64,000 nucleotides of DNA from Clostridium lacusfryxellense (GTDB lineage: Bacteria > Bacillota > Clostridia > Clostridiales > Clostridiaceae), in the NCBI RefSeq assembly GCF_018861735.1, contig NZ_JAHLEB010000021.1, positions 17,683 to 81,682 on the forward strand, written 5' to 3'. A model generated the notes under the pieces. It was given only the letters and a program-made list of their open reading frames with translations, was not told the DNA's origin and ran no database searches. Each line of letters starts with the position of its first letter. Position 1 is the first letter of the stretch. Position numbers and translations under genes: made by a program. Below, in pieces: positions 36,982 to 47,321 of the stretch.

Positions 36982-38694
36982 CTAAATCCTAAATTTTTCA
37001 ATCAAATCATTAAGGTCTTTGACCAAATAAGTTTGACATTGTGATGATTTAGATAGGTCACTCATTGCATTTGCAACTTCAGCTACATTACTTGATATTT
37101 CTTCTGAACCTGCAGATATTTCTTGAAGTGTTGCTGCTATTGTATCAATTGCTATATTCACTTGTTTTATGGATGGTGATACATCTTTAGTTTTTTCAGC
37201 AATTGTATATGATAATTGACTTATTGTACTTGCATCTTTTTTATATTGTAACCCAGTTTCTAAATAATCTTTATAGGTTTTCGCTACACTATCATCAATA
37301 AATACTAATATATCATTTGATTCATTTGATAAGTTCTTAAAAGCAATTTGAACCTTATTTGTTATTTGTTCGATATTTTTTGCGGTTTGTGTAGATTTTT
37401 CCGCAAGTTTCCTCACTTCATCTGCAACAACTGCAAAACCCTTGCCTTGCTCCCCAGCTCTTGCCGCTTCTATAGTTGCATTAAGCGAAAGCAAATTAGT
37501 TTGACTTGCAATTTGAGCTATTATATCAACCATTTTCCGTATTTCTTCAACTACTTCTCCATCTTTAATAGCTTTTATAATTTTTGCCTCTTTTTCAATA
37601 TATACTTTTTTTGCAAATTGTATTGCCTCTTCTGCTTGTATATTAATTTTATTTGCTCTTTCTTCAATTTTCCTAGATTCTAGATCTGCCTCTTCAGATT
37701 CATGTGCAATTTCAACTACCACATCTTGTATTTTTACGCCTGATTCCCCTACTTCAAGCGTTGAAGCACTACTATCTTGCATTCCTACTGTTATTTGAGA
37801 AATAGCAGAATTTATACCCATAACTTTATCTGATACGCCCTCACTTACACTTTCCAACTCCTCACTTGAATATGTGAGTTGTTGTATAATATTATTCAAC
37901 TTTTGTACAAGCATTAAGGTATTACTTGATGCTGTATTAAGCGCACCACCTAATATTCCAAATTCATCTTTTGACTTAATATTAACTTTGTGCGTTAAGT
38001 CACCTAAAGCTAGCGATTTTGCGAAATCCACTCCCTTTTTTAATGACTTAGTTATATAATTGCTTAAAATAAGTCCTAACCCTATAGCAATAACCAATGA
38101 TAAAACTATCAACATTATCATCACTTTAAAAGAATTAATATAGGCATTATGACTTTCTTTATTCACATTTTGAGCGAGTTTTTTATTTAATTCAATCATA
38201 TTGTCCAAATCTTTTAGCGATACATTCCTTGCTTCTTCTACTTTCTCAAATAAATATACTGCTTCATCCTGCCTATTAAGAGATATTAAGTTTACTATAT
38301 TAGCTCTTGAATTTGTAAATATCTCATTATTTGTTTTATAAGTTGTAAGTAATAATTTTTGCGCGTTCTCAAGATTTGAAGCCTTATATTCCTCTATTAA
38401 TCTTAAATTTTGAAATGCCAATGTTTCAATTACCTTTATATTAGCGGCTATTTCATTTTTATCTGTTAAATGTAGCATATGTTCAAGATCTGCACGACCT
38501 GACATTTCATTTTGGGCTACTTTCCCTAGAATTTGAATAGGTAACAAGCTATCCTCATACATAGATGTCATGTTGTCATTAGTTCTCTTAATATTATAAA
38601 TCCCAAAAAGTCCTACTATACTTACAAAAATCGAAATAACAACGAAACAACTAATTAATTTTGCTTTTGTATTTAAATTGATTATCCACCCCAT
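36982..38694 (-). CDS. Methyl-accepting chemotaxis protein
   Basis: This 570-residue receptor has a membrane helix near 13-33, a four-helix-bundle type outer domain to about 185, a second helix near 187-210 and a HAMP domain to about 265. The cytoplasmic signalling domain has the conserved hairpin [40 protein letters not shown], split here only by description. GAGGAGG precedes the ATG. It follows the second sugar permease by 39 bases, so it is probably cotranscribed and may sense pentoses through the binding proteins or directly. Confidence 0.9.
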   Translation of the reverse strand: MGWIINLNTKAKLISCFVVISIFVSIVGLFGIYNIKRTNDNMTSMYEDSLLPIQILGKVAQNEMSGRADLEHMLHLTDKNEIAANIKVIETLAFQNLRLIEEYKASNLENAQKLLLTTYKTNNEIFTNSRANIVNLISLNRQDEAVYLFEKVEEARNVSLKDLDNMIELNKKLAQNVNKESHNAYINSFKVMIMLIVLSLVIAIGLGLILSNYITKSLKKGVDFAKSLALGDLTHKVNIKSKDEFGILGGALNTASSNTLMLVQKLNNIIQQLTYSSEELESVSEGVSDKVMGINSAISQITVGMQDSSASTLEVGESGVKIQDVVVEIAHESEEADLESRKIEERANKINIQAEEAIQFAKKVYIEKEAKIIKAIKDGEVVEEIRKMVDIIAQIASQTNLLSLNATIEAARAGEQGKGFAVVADEVRKLAEKSTQTAKNIEQITNKVQIAFKNLSNESNDILVFIDDSVAKTYKDYLETGLQYKKDASTISQLSYTIAEKTKDVSPSIKQVNIAIDTIAATLQEISAGSEEISSNVAEVANAMSDLSKSSQCQTYLVKDLNDLIEKFRI

Positions 38695-38733
38695 AATCTT
38701 ACCTCCTCAACGAAATTCTATAAATAAAACTTT

Positions 38734-39897
38734 TTAAGCAGTTTTAGATTTCGAATACACATCAAAAGCTACAGCAAATAATAATACTAAGCCTTTAATA
38801 GTTTGTTGCCAATCAATTCCAACTCCCATAAGAGACATTCCATTATTCATAACTCCCATGAATAGACCACCAATCATAGCTCCCATAATTGTACCTATAC
38901 CACCAGCCGTTGATGCTCCACCAATAAAGCAAGCAGCAATTGCATCAAGTTCAAATCCAACACCAGCATTTGGAGTTGCTGAATTAAGTCTTGCAGCAAA
39001 AACAAGTCCTGCTAGAGCACTTAATACTCCCATATTAACAAATACTAAAAATATTACCCATTTCGTTTTTACTCCAGAAAGTCTTGCAGCTTTTTCATTT
39101 CCTCCAAGTGCATAAATATGTCTTCCAAGTGTAGTTTTTTTAGTTATAAAAGTATAAATAGCTACTAAAACTGCTAATAATACTAACACATTTGGTAACC
39201 CTTTATATGAAGCCATTATATAACAAAATGCATTTATAAGTATTATAAGAGTTCCCATTTTAAGTCCTAGAATTACTGGGCTAGTAACTTCAAATTTGTA
39301 CTTCTTTTGAGCAGCTCTTTTTTTCATTTCTGACAATACATAGAATACAGTTAAAATTAAACCAATAACAATTGTTGTAATATGAATTCCATTACCATTA
39401 AAGAAATCCGGAATAAAACCAGTACTCATTAATTGAAATGATTTAGGGAAAGGTGCTATAGATGTACCATCTAGAGAAACATAAGTTAATCCTCTAAATA
39501 CCATCATACCAGCTAGTGTAGTTATAAATGCTGGTATTTTTACATAAGCAACCCAAAATCCTTGCCAAGCTCCTACAATAGCACCAATTATAAGTACAAT
39601 TGCAATTCCAAGTGGTGTAGACATTTTATTGTTAATTATCATTATTCCGGCCAATGCTCCAACTACTGCAGCTACTGAACCTACCGATAAATCAATTTGA
39701 AAAGCTACAATTACAAGGAGCATTCCAATTGCAAGTATTAATATATAACTATTCTGCAATATCAAATTAGTAATATTTAATGGTTTTAATAAAATACCGC
39801 CTGATGCAATTTGAAAAAATACCATAATTCCTACTAGAGCAATTATCATGCTATATTGAGTTACATTCTCCTTAAATACCTTCATTAAAGATTTCAT
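38734..39897 (-). CDS. mmsB: Monosaccharide ABC transporter permease, copy 2
   Basis: This 387-residue RbsC/XylH-type membrane protein appears identical in sequence to the permease at 28343. The DNA differs only at silent positions, clustered in both ends, with a central block of about 335 bases showing no difference that I could find. Its start overlaps the ATPase stop by 4 bases. It is part of an operon of binding protein, ATPase, permease and chemoreceptor, controlled by AraR-type sites and cre sites. Confidence 0.9.
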   Translation of the reverse strand: MKSLMKVFKENVTQYSMIIALVGIMVFFQIASGGILLKPLNITNLILQNSYILILAIGMLLVIVAFQIDLSVGSVAAVVGALAGIMIINNKMSTPLGIAIVLIIGAIVGAWQGFWVAYVKIPAFITTLAGMMVFRGLTYVSLDGTSIAPFPKSFQLMSTGFIPDFFNGNGIHITTIVIGLILTVFYVLSEMKKRAAQKKYKFEVTSPVILGLKMGTLIILINAFCYIMASYKGLPNVLVLLAVLVAIYTFITKKTTLGRHIYALGGNEKAARLSGVKTKWVIFLVFVNMGVLSALAGLVFAARLNSATPNAGVGFELDAIAACFIGGASTAGGIGTIMGAMIGGLFMGVMNNGMSLMGVGIDWQQTIKGLVLLFAVAFDVYSKSKTA

Positions 39898-41441
39898 AAT
39901 TGTGCCTCCTCTTCAAGATCTTGTTTAAGTATCATTTTCATTATTTTCTCTTGAGATGCGTCCTTAGCACTCATCTCTCCAAGTATTTTCCCATCATTCA
40001 TAACATATATCCTATCACAAATTCCTAATAGTTCAGCAAGCTCTGAGGAGATGACCAATATGCCCTTATCTTCTGCTGCTAATTTATTAATTATAGTGTA
40101 TATTTCATATTTTGCACCTACATCAATACCTCTAGTAGGTTCATCTAAAATTAAAACCTCAGGTCTAGTAAAAATCCATTTAGCCAAAATTACCTTTTGC
40201 TGATTTCCACCACTTAGAGTACCTGTCTTTTGAAGTATACCAGAGCATTTAATGTTTAACCGCTTACGTAAATCTTCTGCCACTAATATTTCTTCATTTT
40301 CATTTATTACACCAGCTTTAGATATTTTCTTTAAATTTGCAAGGGTTGTGTTTCCTTTTATGTGATCTATTAAGACTAATCCATATTCTTTTCTATCCTC
40401 TGTAACATAAGCAAGTCCACTTTCAATTGCTTTATTTACATTATCTAGATGTACTTCCTTGTCATTAATGAATACTTGTCCAGTTATTTTTTTTCCATAA
40501 GATTTTCCAAAAATACTCATTGCGAGTTCAGTTCTTCCAGCTCCCATAAGGCCTGCAATTCCTACAACTTCTCCTTTATGAATATTAATATTCACATCAT
40601 CACTAACTTTACGATCACTAATCGATGGATGATATACATTCCAATTTTTCACTTCAAATATAGTATCCCCAATTTTAGATTCTCTACTAGGATATCTATG
40701 AACTAAATCTCTTCCAACCATACCTTTAATTATTCTATCTTCAGTAATATTATCCGTGCGGGTATTAAGAGTTTCAATAGTTGATCCATCTCTTATAATA
40801 GTAATTGAATCCGATATTTTTTTTATCTCATTTAATTTATGGGATATCATTATTGATGTAATTCCATGGCTTTTAAGTCCATTAATTAACTTTAACAGAT
40901 TATCACTATCTGCTTCATTAAGTGCAGCTGTTGGTTCATCCAAAATTAGCAGTTTAACTTCTTTAGACAATGCTTTTGCTATTTCAACTAACTGCTGCTT
41001 ACCTACCCCTATGGAACCAATAAGAGTATCTGGAGATTCATTTAAGCCTACTTTTTTTAATAATTCTATTGTCTTTACTTTAGTTTCATTCCAATCGACC
41101 ACTCCATTTTTACCTTGTTCATTTCCTAAAAATATATTTTCAGCAATAGATAATGTTGGTATTAGTGCTAACTCTTGGTGAATTATTACTATTCCTAAAT
41201 GTTCACTATTTCTTATATCCTTAAATTCACACAAATTACCATTAAATATAATGTCTCCACTATATGTTCCATGAGGATGTACTCCACTTAGAACTTTCAT
41301 TAGTGTTGATTTACCTGCACCATTTTCTCCAACTAAGGCATGAATTTCCCCTTGTAAAACCTTAAGATTAACATTATTTAAGGCCTTAACCCCTGGAAAA
41401 GTTTTGGTGATATTTTTCATTTCAAGAATAATATCTGACAT
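39894..41441 (-). CDS. mmsA: Monosaccharide ABC transporter ATP-binding protein, copy 2
   Basis: This 515-residue tandem ATPase is about 95 percent identical by eye to the copy at 29503. Both nucleotide-binding halves are intact ([51 protein letters not shown]). Unlike the permeases, the two ATPases differ at a few dozen residues. A strong hairpin lies between it and the upstream binding-protein gene. Confidence 0.92.
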   Translation of the reverse strand: MSDIILEMKNITKTFPGVKALNNVNLKVLQGEIHALVGENGAGKSTLMKVLSGVHPHGTYSGDIIFNGNLCEFKDIRNSEHLGIVIIHQELALIPTLSIAENIFLGNEQGKNGVVDWNETKVKTIELLKKVGLNESPDTLIGSIGVGKQQLVEIAKALSKEVKLLILDEPTAALNEADSDNLLKLINGLKSHGITSIMISHKLNEIKKISDSITIIRDGSTIETLNTRTDNITEDRIIKGMVGRDLVHRYPSRESKIGDTIFEVKNWNVYHPSISDRKVSDDVNINIHKGEVVGIAGLMGAGRTELAMSIFGKSYGKKITGQVFINDKEVHLDNVNKAIESGLAYVTEDRKEYGLVLIDHIKGNTTLANLKKISKAGVINENEEILVAEDLRKRLNIKCSGILQKTGTLSGGNQQKVILAKWIFTRPEVLILDEPTRGIDVGAKYEIYTIINKLAAEDKGILVISSELAELLGICDRIYVMNDGKILGEMSAKDASQEKIMKMILKQDLEEEAQL

Positions 41442-41470
41442 ACGGTATTCAACTCCTCACATTTAGTAAA

Positions 41471-41507
41471 TAAGGTTAGTGGTGATTGTAACCCACCACT
41501 AACCTTA
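41471..41507 (-). terminator. Intra-operon hairpin between binding protein 2 and its ATPase
   Basis: TAAGGTTAGTGGTG (41471-41484) pairs perfectly with CACCACTAACCTTA (41494-41507). The U-tract is short (UUAUUUA). It is more likely a leaky terminator or 3'-end stabiliser that raises binding-protein mRNA relative to the ATPase. Confidence 0.72.
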
Positions 41508-41567
41508 TATTTGATTAAAACTAATATTTAGTTTAACTGATTTGCATTTAAAACAAATTATTAATTA

Positions 41568-42671
41568 TTATTTTAATTTATCAGCAGTTATATATCCACT
41601 ATCCACTACAATTTTTTGATAGTTAGCTTTATCAACAACAACTGGATCACATAAGAATGATGGTACAACCTTCATTCCAGTATCGTAAGTTTTTGTATCA
41701 TTAACTACTGGTGTTTTACCTAATAAAACAGCATTTGCCATCTCAGCAGCCTTTTCAGCAAGTATTCTAGTATCTTTGAATATTGATGATGTTTGTTCTC
41801 CTGCTATTATAGACTTAACTGAAGCAACTTCACAATCTTGTCCTGTAATTACAGGCATTTTTTGAGTAGCAGATCCATATCCAACACCTTTTAATGATGA
41901 TATTATACCAATACTTATACCATCATATGGTGATAATACTGCATCAACCTTAGCTGAAGTATAACTTTTACTCAATATGTTATCCATTCTTGCTTGTGCA
42001 GTAGCACCATCCCATCTTAAAGTACCAACTTGTGCATAAGCTGTTTGTTTACTTTGAACAACTAATTTACCTGAAGATATATATGGTTGTAAAACTGACA
42101 TTGCACCATCAAAGAAGAATTTTGCATTATTATCATCTGGTGAACCTGCAAATAATTCTATGTTAAATGGACCTTTTGCTTCTTTAAGTTTTAGAGTGCT
42201 TTCAATGTATCCAGCTTGTAAAACTCCAACTTTAAAATTATCAAAGGTTGCATAGTAATCTACAAATGCAGTCTTTGTAATTAAACGGTCATAAGATATT
42301 ACAGGAATTTTTGCATCATGAGCCTGTTGTAATACATCTGTGAGTGCTGTACCATCAACTGATGCAATAACTAATACTTTTGCACCTTTAGTGATCATGT
42401 TTTCTATTTGTGCTACTTGATTTTGTACATTATTATCAGCATACTGTAAATCAGTTTTATAACCTAATTTTTCTAGGGATTTTACCATATTATCTCCATC
42501 ATCTATCCACCTCTGTGATGTTTTTGTAGGCATTGCTATACCTGCCAATTGTCCAGAAGATTTTGTTTCTGCGGTTTTAGTTGTAGTAGTTGGTTCAGCT
42601 TTAGAACCACACGCTGTAAGTCCTAGTACCATAGTCATTACCATTAATCCTGATAGAATCTTTTTTTTCAT
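41568..42671 (-). CDS. chvE: Monosaccharide-binding lipoprotein, copy 2 (ChvE/XylF-like)
   Basis: About 367 residues beginning [24 protein letters not shown], a lipoprotein signal. The ATG at 42669-42671 follows GGGGGG at good spacing, so the frame to 42695 is rejected. The mature part closely follows copy 1 ([49 protein letters not shown]) with a longer Thr-rich linker after the lipid site. It is first in an operon with an ATPase, permease and chemoreceptor. Confidence 0.9.
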   Translation of the reverse strand: MKKKILSGLMVMTMVLGLTACGSKAEPTTTTKTAETKSSGQLAGIAMPTKTSQRWIDDGDNMVKSLEKLGYKTDLQYADNNVQNQVAQIENMITKGAKVLVIASVDGTALTDVLQQAHDAKIPVISYDRLITKTAFVDYYATFDNFKVGVLQAGYIESTLKLKEAKGPFNIELFAGSPDDNNAKFFFDGAMSVLQPYISSGKLVVQSKQTAYAQVGTLRWDGATAQARMDNILSKSYTSAKVDAVLSPYDGISIGIISSLKGVGYGSATQKMPVITGQDCEVASVKSIIAGEQTSSIFKDTRILAEKAAEMANAVLLGKTPVVNDTKTYDTGMKVVPSFLCDPVVVDKANYQKIVVDSGYITADKLK

Positions 42672-42822
42672 TTTTATATTCCCCCCTAAAGTCAATAATT
42701 TGAAATATATTACTTAAACTCTCATCAAATTAATCATTTTCTTTATAATTCAGATATACCTGATGAAAGGTAGCAATCAACAATTTATTCTGGCATAATT
42801 TATAAGCGCTTTTAATTTTTTT

Positions 42823-42836
42823 TGTTTTCGTTTTCA
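42823..42836. promoter_or_regulatory. cre site 1 upstream of ABC operon 2
   Basis: TGTTTTCGTTTTCA, read on the minus strand as TGAAAACGAAAACA, matches the CcpA consensus WTGNAANCGNWWNCA. It lies downstream of the proximal promoter, suited to a roadblock. Confidence 0.8.
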
Positions 42837-42853
42837 TTTGTATATTGCAAACG

Positions 42854-42867
42854 TGTTTTCGTTTACA
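42854..42867. promoter_or_regulatory. cre site 2 upstream of ABC operon 2
   Basis: TGTTTTCGTTTACA, read on the minus strand as TGTAAACGAAAACA, matches the CcpA consensus fully. It starts 16 bases downstream of the proximal -10. The same 14-mer occurs upstream of xylB. Confidence 0.82.
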
Positions 42868-42882
42868 TCTGCAATTCATCAT

Positions 42883-42911
42883 ATTCTACCACATTTTTTT
42901 TATTCACACAA
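42883..42911 (-). promoter_or_regulatory. Proximal promoter of ABC operon 2
   Basis: On the minus strand TTGTGT (42906-42911) and TAGAAT (42883-42888) are 17 bases apart, with both cre sites just downstream. Confidence 0.6.
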
Positions 42912-43153
42912 TGTTTATATTTATTTAATACAAAACTTTATGTTTTTCGCTTGTACTTTCCTATTAAAAGCTAATTTATCTAGTTAATTTAAGGTGATTC
43001 ACAAAAGTAATGTGCCTTATTTCTCTAAATTCCCTATTTGATTGGAAGTTCGTACATTTTTGGGCAATATATTTGTAACTGTAGTCAAGTTATCCGAAAG
43101 TCAAGTAATGGTTTACATTGTTCACATATAATCATCTTTTTCTAATTAGTTAC

Positions 43154-43217
43154 CTGTACAACGAAGCGCTAATTGTACGCACAACCTATTATATATATGT
43201 TCTCCATTGATTTGCAA
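43154..43217 (-). promoter_or_regulatory. Distal AraR-type promoter of ABC operon 2
   Basis: TTGTACGCACAA (43173-43184) is an AraR box with one deviation, and CTGTACAA (43154-43161) is a second partial site 19 bases away. On the minus strand TATAAT (43188-43193) with TTGCAA (43212-43217) at 18-base spacing lies upstream. The transcript would have a leader of about 500 bases. Confidence 0.65.
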
Positions 43218-43266
43218 ATTCCTCTATTTTTTATAAAAAATAAAATATAAATAAAATAATACCTTC

Positions 43267-44358
43267 TTATTTCAGTGGCACATTCCCAGTTGAGTATCTT
43301 ACAAGTAATTCAGGTTTGTAAATATAAGATGGTTTTTTAACATTATTTTCAACCATACCAATAAGAAGTCTCGCTGCTCTTCTGCCCATATCCTCCTTAG
43401 GATGTCCAACAGTTGTGAATCTTAGCTCTGTAGATATTGAGATATGTGAATCATCATATCCAGTTATAGATATATCCTCTGGAATTCTTAGTCCCGCATC
43501 TAATATAGCTTGAACCACATATATTGCAATCTGATCATTATAACAAACTATTGCTGTAGGTCTATCCTTTTTACGAATTAAATTACTGGTAAATGCATAA
43601 GGCGCAAAAGTCTCTTCGTTTGTTTCAAAACTATTTACAAAATTACTATTCAATTCCACTCCGAATTCTTCCATAGCTTTTTTATAACCCAATTGCCTAT
43701 TTACTCCTTGAAGATCATCCTTCTTAAATACTCCAGCTATTTTTCTATGGCCAAGTTGAAGTAAATACTTTGTTGTAAGATATTCACCTTCGATATCATC
43801 CACTATTACATAAGCAGGGTCTAATTCATCATATTTTGCATTAATCATAATATAAGGTATGTCTTTTTTTTCTAGCTCTTTGTACCATTTTAAATTCACA
43901 TTTTCACAGGCGCTCATAGTTGGCTCTACAATTAATCCTACTATGTCATTGTCAATTATCTTTTTTAGGCACTCTGCCTCTTTTGGTTTTTCATTGTTTG
44001 TATTTAATAACATTAAATTATATCCTTCTGCGCTTAGAACTTCTTCTATTCCATAAATAATCGACGGAAAAATATAATTAGATATATAGGTAGTGATAAC
44101 AGCGATAGTTCCTTTTTTAGTATTTTCATCTCTTGAGGAACAAAATGTTCCTTTCCCTTGCTCTTTGTATATATATCCACCTTTTTCAAGTTCCATTAAA
44201 GCTTGTCTCACTGTATGTCTACTAACCTTGAATTTTGCTGCAATTTCATTTTCGGTTAGCAATTGCTCTCCAGCTCTAATTTTCTTAGCTCTCATTTCAG
44301 CTTTAAAATATTCTGCGATTTTCATGTACTTTGTTAATTTTTCTGTATTACCAATCAT
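43267..44358 (-). CDS. araR: AraR: GntR/LacI-hybrid arabinose repressor
   Basis: About 363 residues from MIGNTEKLTKYMKIAEYF; the ATG at 44356-44358 follows AGAGGTG at 7 bases, so the longer frame to 44451 is rejected. A GntR winged helix (LLTENEIAAKFKVSRHTVRQALMELEKGGYIYKEQGKGTF) is fused to a LacI-type sugar-binding domain (GLIVEPTMSA, ITGYDDSHIS). This hybrid is the AraR architecture. TTGTACGTACAA boxes near araB, both ABC operons and this gene support the assignment, and a GTACGTAC core in its own leader suggests autoregulation. Confidence 0.92.
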   Translation of the reverse strand: MIGNTEKLTKYMKIAEYFKAEMRAKKIRAGEQLLTENEIAAKFKVSRHTVRQALMELEKGGYIYKEQGKGTFCSSRDENTKKGTIAVITTYISNYIFPSIIYGIEEVLSAEGYNLMLLNTNNEKPKEAECLKKIIDNDIVGLIVEPTMSACENVNLKWYKELEKKDIPYIMINAKYDELDPAYVIVDDIEGEYLTTKYLLQLGHRKIAGVFKKDDLQGVNRQLGYKKAMEEFGVELNSNFVNSFETNEETFAPYAFTSNLIRKKDRPTAIVCYNDQIAIYVVQAILDAGLRIPEDISITGYDDSHISISTELRFTTVGHPKEDMGRRAARLLIGMVENNVKKPSYIYKPELLVRYSTGNVPLK

Positions 44359-44387
44359 ATTAAACACCTCTAAGTCAAATTTTACAC

Positions 44388-44451
44388 GTACGTACCACTT
44401 AATCTTTATTCCACTTTGTTTTATTATAGTGGCAGTACAAAACTTATTCAA
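44388..44451 (-). promoter_or_regulatory. araR promoter with AraR-like operator core
   Basis: On the minus strand TTGAAT (44446-44451) and TATAAT (44423-44428) are 17 bases apart. GTACGTAC (44388-44395) lies about 28 bases downstream of the -10, between promoter and start codon. Confidence 0.72.
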
Positions 44452-44481
44452 CTCTTTTAATTAAAAAATTTATTTTAAGAA

Positions 44482-45660
44482 TTATATTATTTTTTTATTT
44501 ATGAAAAATATATCCTGCATAGTCATTAAAGCCGCTCCTAATATGGATGCATTTTCCTTTAGTTTTGAGAATGATAACGAGCATTCTTCTTTCGTGTAAA
44601 AACTATTCTCCTCAAAAACTCTTTTTATTAAAAGTTCTTTGTAATATTCTTCATAATAGGTGATTTTACCTCCTATTATAACTTTCTCAGGATCTGTTAT
44701 TAAAATAATATTTTTGATTCCTTCTGCAAGATAGTCCAAGTAATTATAAAGGATATTTTTTGCTACTTCACTAGTCCTCGTTAGTTTAAAAAACTCTTTA
44801 AGGCTCTTATCATTTGTTTTGAACTCTTCATTATATTGTTTTAGTAGAGCTTTTTCAGACGCGTATAGTTCCCAACATCCTTTTTTACCACAATTACACT
44901 GCTCTCCATTTTTAACTATAGTCATGTGACCAAATTCACCAGCACGTTTATTACACCCTTTATAAAGATTATCGTTTATCACTACTCCTGCACCTATTCC
45001 CTCTGTGATAGATACAAAAACTAAATTTTTTAAAGCACCATCAGAATTTAGGAATGTTTCAGCATATGCTGATGCATTTGCCTCATTTTCCATATAAAAT
45101 TTATAATTATATTTAGCTTCATATTCTTTTAAATGTATATTTTTTAAATTTAGATTTGGTGCATTTACTAAAAGAAGTTTTTCTTCATTTACAGTACCTG
45201 GGAGTGAAAATCCTACACCAATTATTTTATCTTTAGGTATTTTAGAATTATCTACTATTGTATCAATGCATTTTTTTATTTTATCCATAATTATATCTAT
45301 ACTTTCAAGTTCTTGTGATAGTCTAATTTCTTCTTCCACAATTATCTCGAGTTTAAGGTTTGTTAATGCAACTCTTATCTTATTACGAGTTATACAAACC
45401 CCAAAAGAATAATTTGAATCCGGTAAAAACCTTACAATAATTGGCTTTCTTCCACCTGTCGAATCTGCAACCCCAGCTTCATCTAGATATCCCTCTACAA
45501 TAAGCTCATTAACATTGCTAATAACAGTAGGTATACTTATATAAAGTTTTTTGGATATTTCTTGTTTTGTAAGTTGACCGTTTTTATAAAGTAACTGTAA
45601 TATATTCTTTTTATTTGTTTCTTTAATCGTCTCCTGATCTAATATACTGAATTTTTTCAA
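44482..45660 (-). CDS. xylR: ROK-family transcriptional repressor, probably XylR
   Basis: About 392 residues. I choose the TTG at 45658-45660 (LKKFSILDQETIKETNKKNIL) because AAGGGTG lies 6 bases upstream; a GTG at 45669 is part of that site. An N-terminal winged helix (LTKQEISKKLYISIPTVISNVNELI) precedes a ROK sugar-kinase-like domain with GIGAGVVIND and the zinc motif CNCGKKGCWE. The position next to xylA and araR fits the XylR role of repressing xylose genes until xylose binds. Confidence 0.85.
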   Translation of the reverse strand: MKKFSILDQETIKETNKKNILQLLYKNGQLTKQEISKKLYISIPTVISNVNELIVEGYLDEAGVADSTGGRKPIIVRFLPDSNYSFGVCITRNKIRVALTNLKLEIIVEEEIRLSQELESIDIIMDKIKKCIDTIVDNSKIPKDKIIGVGFSLPGTVNEEKLLLVNAPNLNLKNIHLKEYEAKYNYKFYMENEANASAYAETFLNSDGALKNLVFVSITEGIGAGVVINDNLYKGCNKRAGEFGHMTIVKNGEQCNCGKKGCWELYASEKALLKQYNEEFKTNDKSLKEFFKLTRTSEVAKNILYNYLDYLAEGIKNIILITDPEKVIIGGKITYYEEYYKELLIKRVFEENSFYTKEECSLSFSKLKENASILGAALMTMQDIFFINKKII

Positions 45661-45765
45661 ACATATCACCCTTCTTATCTAGTCCGCTATCAAATTCAAA
45701 TAACTTAATTCTTTGTATATATCTTATAAGCACTCATAAAGACAAGCGTAAACTTTATGTATTTA

Positions 45766-45794
45766 ATTATACTTTGTACATTTTTTTATTTCAA
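45766..45794 (-). promoter_or_regulatory. Promoter of xylR
   Basis: On the minus strand TTGAAA (45789-45794) and TATAAT (45766-45771) are 17 bases apart, directly after the xylA terminator. No copy of the 27-bp element is present here. Confidence 0.75.
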
Positions 45795-45800
45795 TATAAA

Positions 45801-45829
45801 TATAGAGGCAGTTATTAACTGCCTCTATA
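45801..45829 (-). terminator. Terminator of xylA
   Basis: TATAGAGGCAG (45801-45811) and CTGCCTCTATA (45819-45829) pair perfectly. An 18-bp direct repeat (CCTCTATATTTATATTAA at 45822-45839 and 45843-45860) lies between it and the xylA stop, as if part of the 3' end was duplicated. Confidence 0.82.
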
Positions 45830-45862
45830 TTTATATTAACAACCTCTATATTTATATTAAAT

Positions 45863-47176
45863 TTATTCTAAAATGTAACTATTTAATAATCCTTCAAGCA
45901 ATTCTTGTCGCCCTGATTTATTTACTATAGTTTTATTTTCTAAGGCATACTTTTCAAGTTCATTAAATCCTACTTTTCCTTCTACTATATCCTTACCTAT
46001 ACCAACGCTGAAGCTTGAATATCTTTCTTTTACAAACTCCTCGAGCTCTCCAGTTTCTAATAACTTCCTAGCTATTTTAAATCCCTTTGCAAATGTGTCC
46101 ATTCCAACAATGTGAGAATAGAATAAATCCACTGGTTCAAATGAAGCTCTTCTTGTTTTTGAATCAAAATTAAGCCCACCACTGTGAAGACCGCCGTTTT
46201 TTATTACCTCATACATTGCAAGAGTTGCTGTGCGAATATCTGTAGGAAATTGATCTGTATCCCATCCAAGATTCGAGTCGCCTTGGTTTGCATCAACACT
46301 TCCAAGTACTCCATTTACTCTAGCCAAATGTAGTTCGTGTTCAAAAGTATGGCCAGCTAAAGTAGCATGATTTGCTTCTATATTCAATTTAAAATCTTTG
46401 TCTAAATCATATTTTCTTAAAAATCCTAGTACTGTAGCAACATCAAAATCATATTGATGTTTTGTTGGTTCTTTTGGTTTAGGTTCAATTAAGAATTGGC
46501 CAGTAAAACCAATTTCCTTTGCATAATCAACTGCCATATGGAAAAACCTAGCAAGATTATCTTGTTCAAGCCCCATATCAGTATTAAGCAATGTTTCATA
46601 ACCTTCACGACCACCCCAGAAAACATAATTCTCTCCACCTAATAATTTTGTTACTTCTAAAGCCTTCTTAGTTTGAGCTGCTGCATATGCAAACACATCT
46701 GCATTTGAAGATGATGCTGCACCATGTACAAACCTAGGATTACTAAATAGATTTGCAGTACCCCATAGAAGTTTTATACCAGTTTTTTCTGACAATTCTT
46801 TTGCAAGTAAAACAATCTCATCTAAATTTTTATTAGTTTCCGCTAAATCAACACCTTCTGGTGCTATGTCTCTATCGTGGAAACAAAAATATCCTACTCC
46901 TAATTTTTCTACGAACTCAAAATTTGCATACATTCTTGCTCTTGCAAGCTCCATTCCAGTTAACTCATCCCAACTTCTTTGCATAGTAGGCATTCCAAAT
47001 GGGTCATTACCACCTGCTGTGAATGTGTGCCAGTAGGCAACTGCAAAACGTAAATGTTCCTTCATTGTCTTTCCATCAATAATTTCATCTGCATTGTAAA
47101 TCTTATAAGCCAAAGGGTTTTTAGAGTCTTTACCTTCATATTTAATTTTATGAATATCACTAAAAAATTCTTTCAT
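45863..47176 (-). CDS. xylA: Xylose isomerase
   Basis: This 437-residue enzyme converts D-xylose to D-xylulose with two divalent metals. The catalytic His region [13 protein letters not shown] lies near 100, [10 protein letters not shown] near 190, the metal ligands in [17 protein letters not shown] near 232, and [18 protein letters not shown] near 268. Length matches the class II enzymes of clostridia. GGGGG precedes the ATG. It has its own promoter with the 27-bp element and its own terminator, so it is transcribed apart from xylB. Confidence 0.96.
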   Translation of the reverse strand: MKEFFSDIHKIKYEGKDSKNPLAYKIYNADEIIDGKTMKEHLRFAVAYWHTFTAGGNDPFGMPTMQRSWDELTGMELARARMYANFEFVEKLGVGYFCFHDRDIAPEGVDLAETNKNLDEIVLLAKELSEKTGIKLLWGTANLFSNPRFVHGAASSSNADVFAYAAAQTKKALEVTKLLGGENYVFWGGREGYETLLNTDMGLEQDNLARFFHMAVDYAKEIGFTGQFLIEPKPKEPTKHQYDFDVATVLGFLRKYDLDKDFKLNIEANHATLAGHTFEHELHLARVNGVLGSVDANQGDSNLGWDTDQFPTDIRTATLAMYEVIKNGGLHSGGLNFDSKTRRASFEPVDLFYSHIVGMDTFAKGFKIARKLLETGELEEFVKERYSSFSVGIGKDIVEGKVGFNELEKYALENKTIVNKSGRQELLEGLLNSYILE

Positions 47177-47212
47177 ATTATTACCCCCTATATGTTTTAT
47201 ATTTATAATTAT

Positions 47213-47257
47213 ATTATAACATCTATTACATTCTTTTTAAAGCGATTTTATTAAGTT
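47213..47257 (-). promoter_or_regulatory. xylA promoter with the 27-bp pentose element
   Basis: On the minus strand TTTAAA (47236-47241) and TATAAT (47213-47218) are 17 bases apart. The element (47231-47257) is the most diverged of the five but keeps AACTTAATAAAAT in the same register. Confidence 0.75.
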
Positions 47258-47321
47258 TTTTTATTAATATTCTAAATATTCTAAATATTCGTGAACTAGC
47301 TCCATAACCACTAGTTTTTAG

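Larger units (their letters stand above)
42696..43266. other. 571-bp regulatory region upstream of ABC operon 2
   Basis: This is the largest gap in the window. It holds two cre sites (42823-42836, 42854-42867), a proximal promoter (42883-42911), a pair of GTCAAGT repeats (43080-43112) and a distal promoter with AraR-type sites (43154-43217). A small palindrome TCAG-6-CTGA lies near 42752-42765. I see no coding region or RNA gene. Confidence 0.7.
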
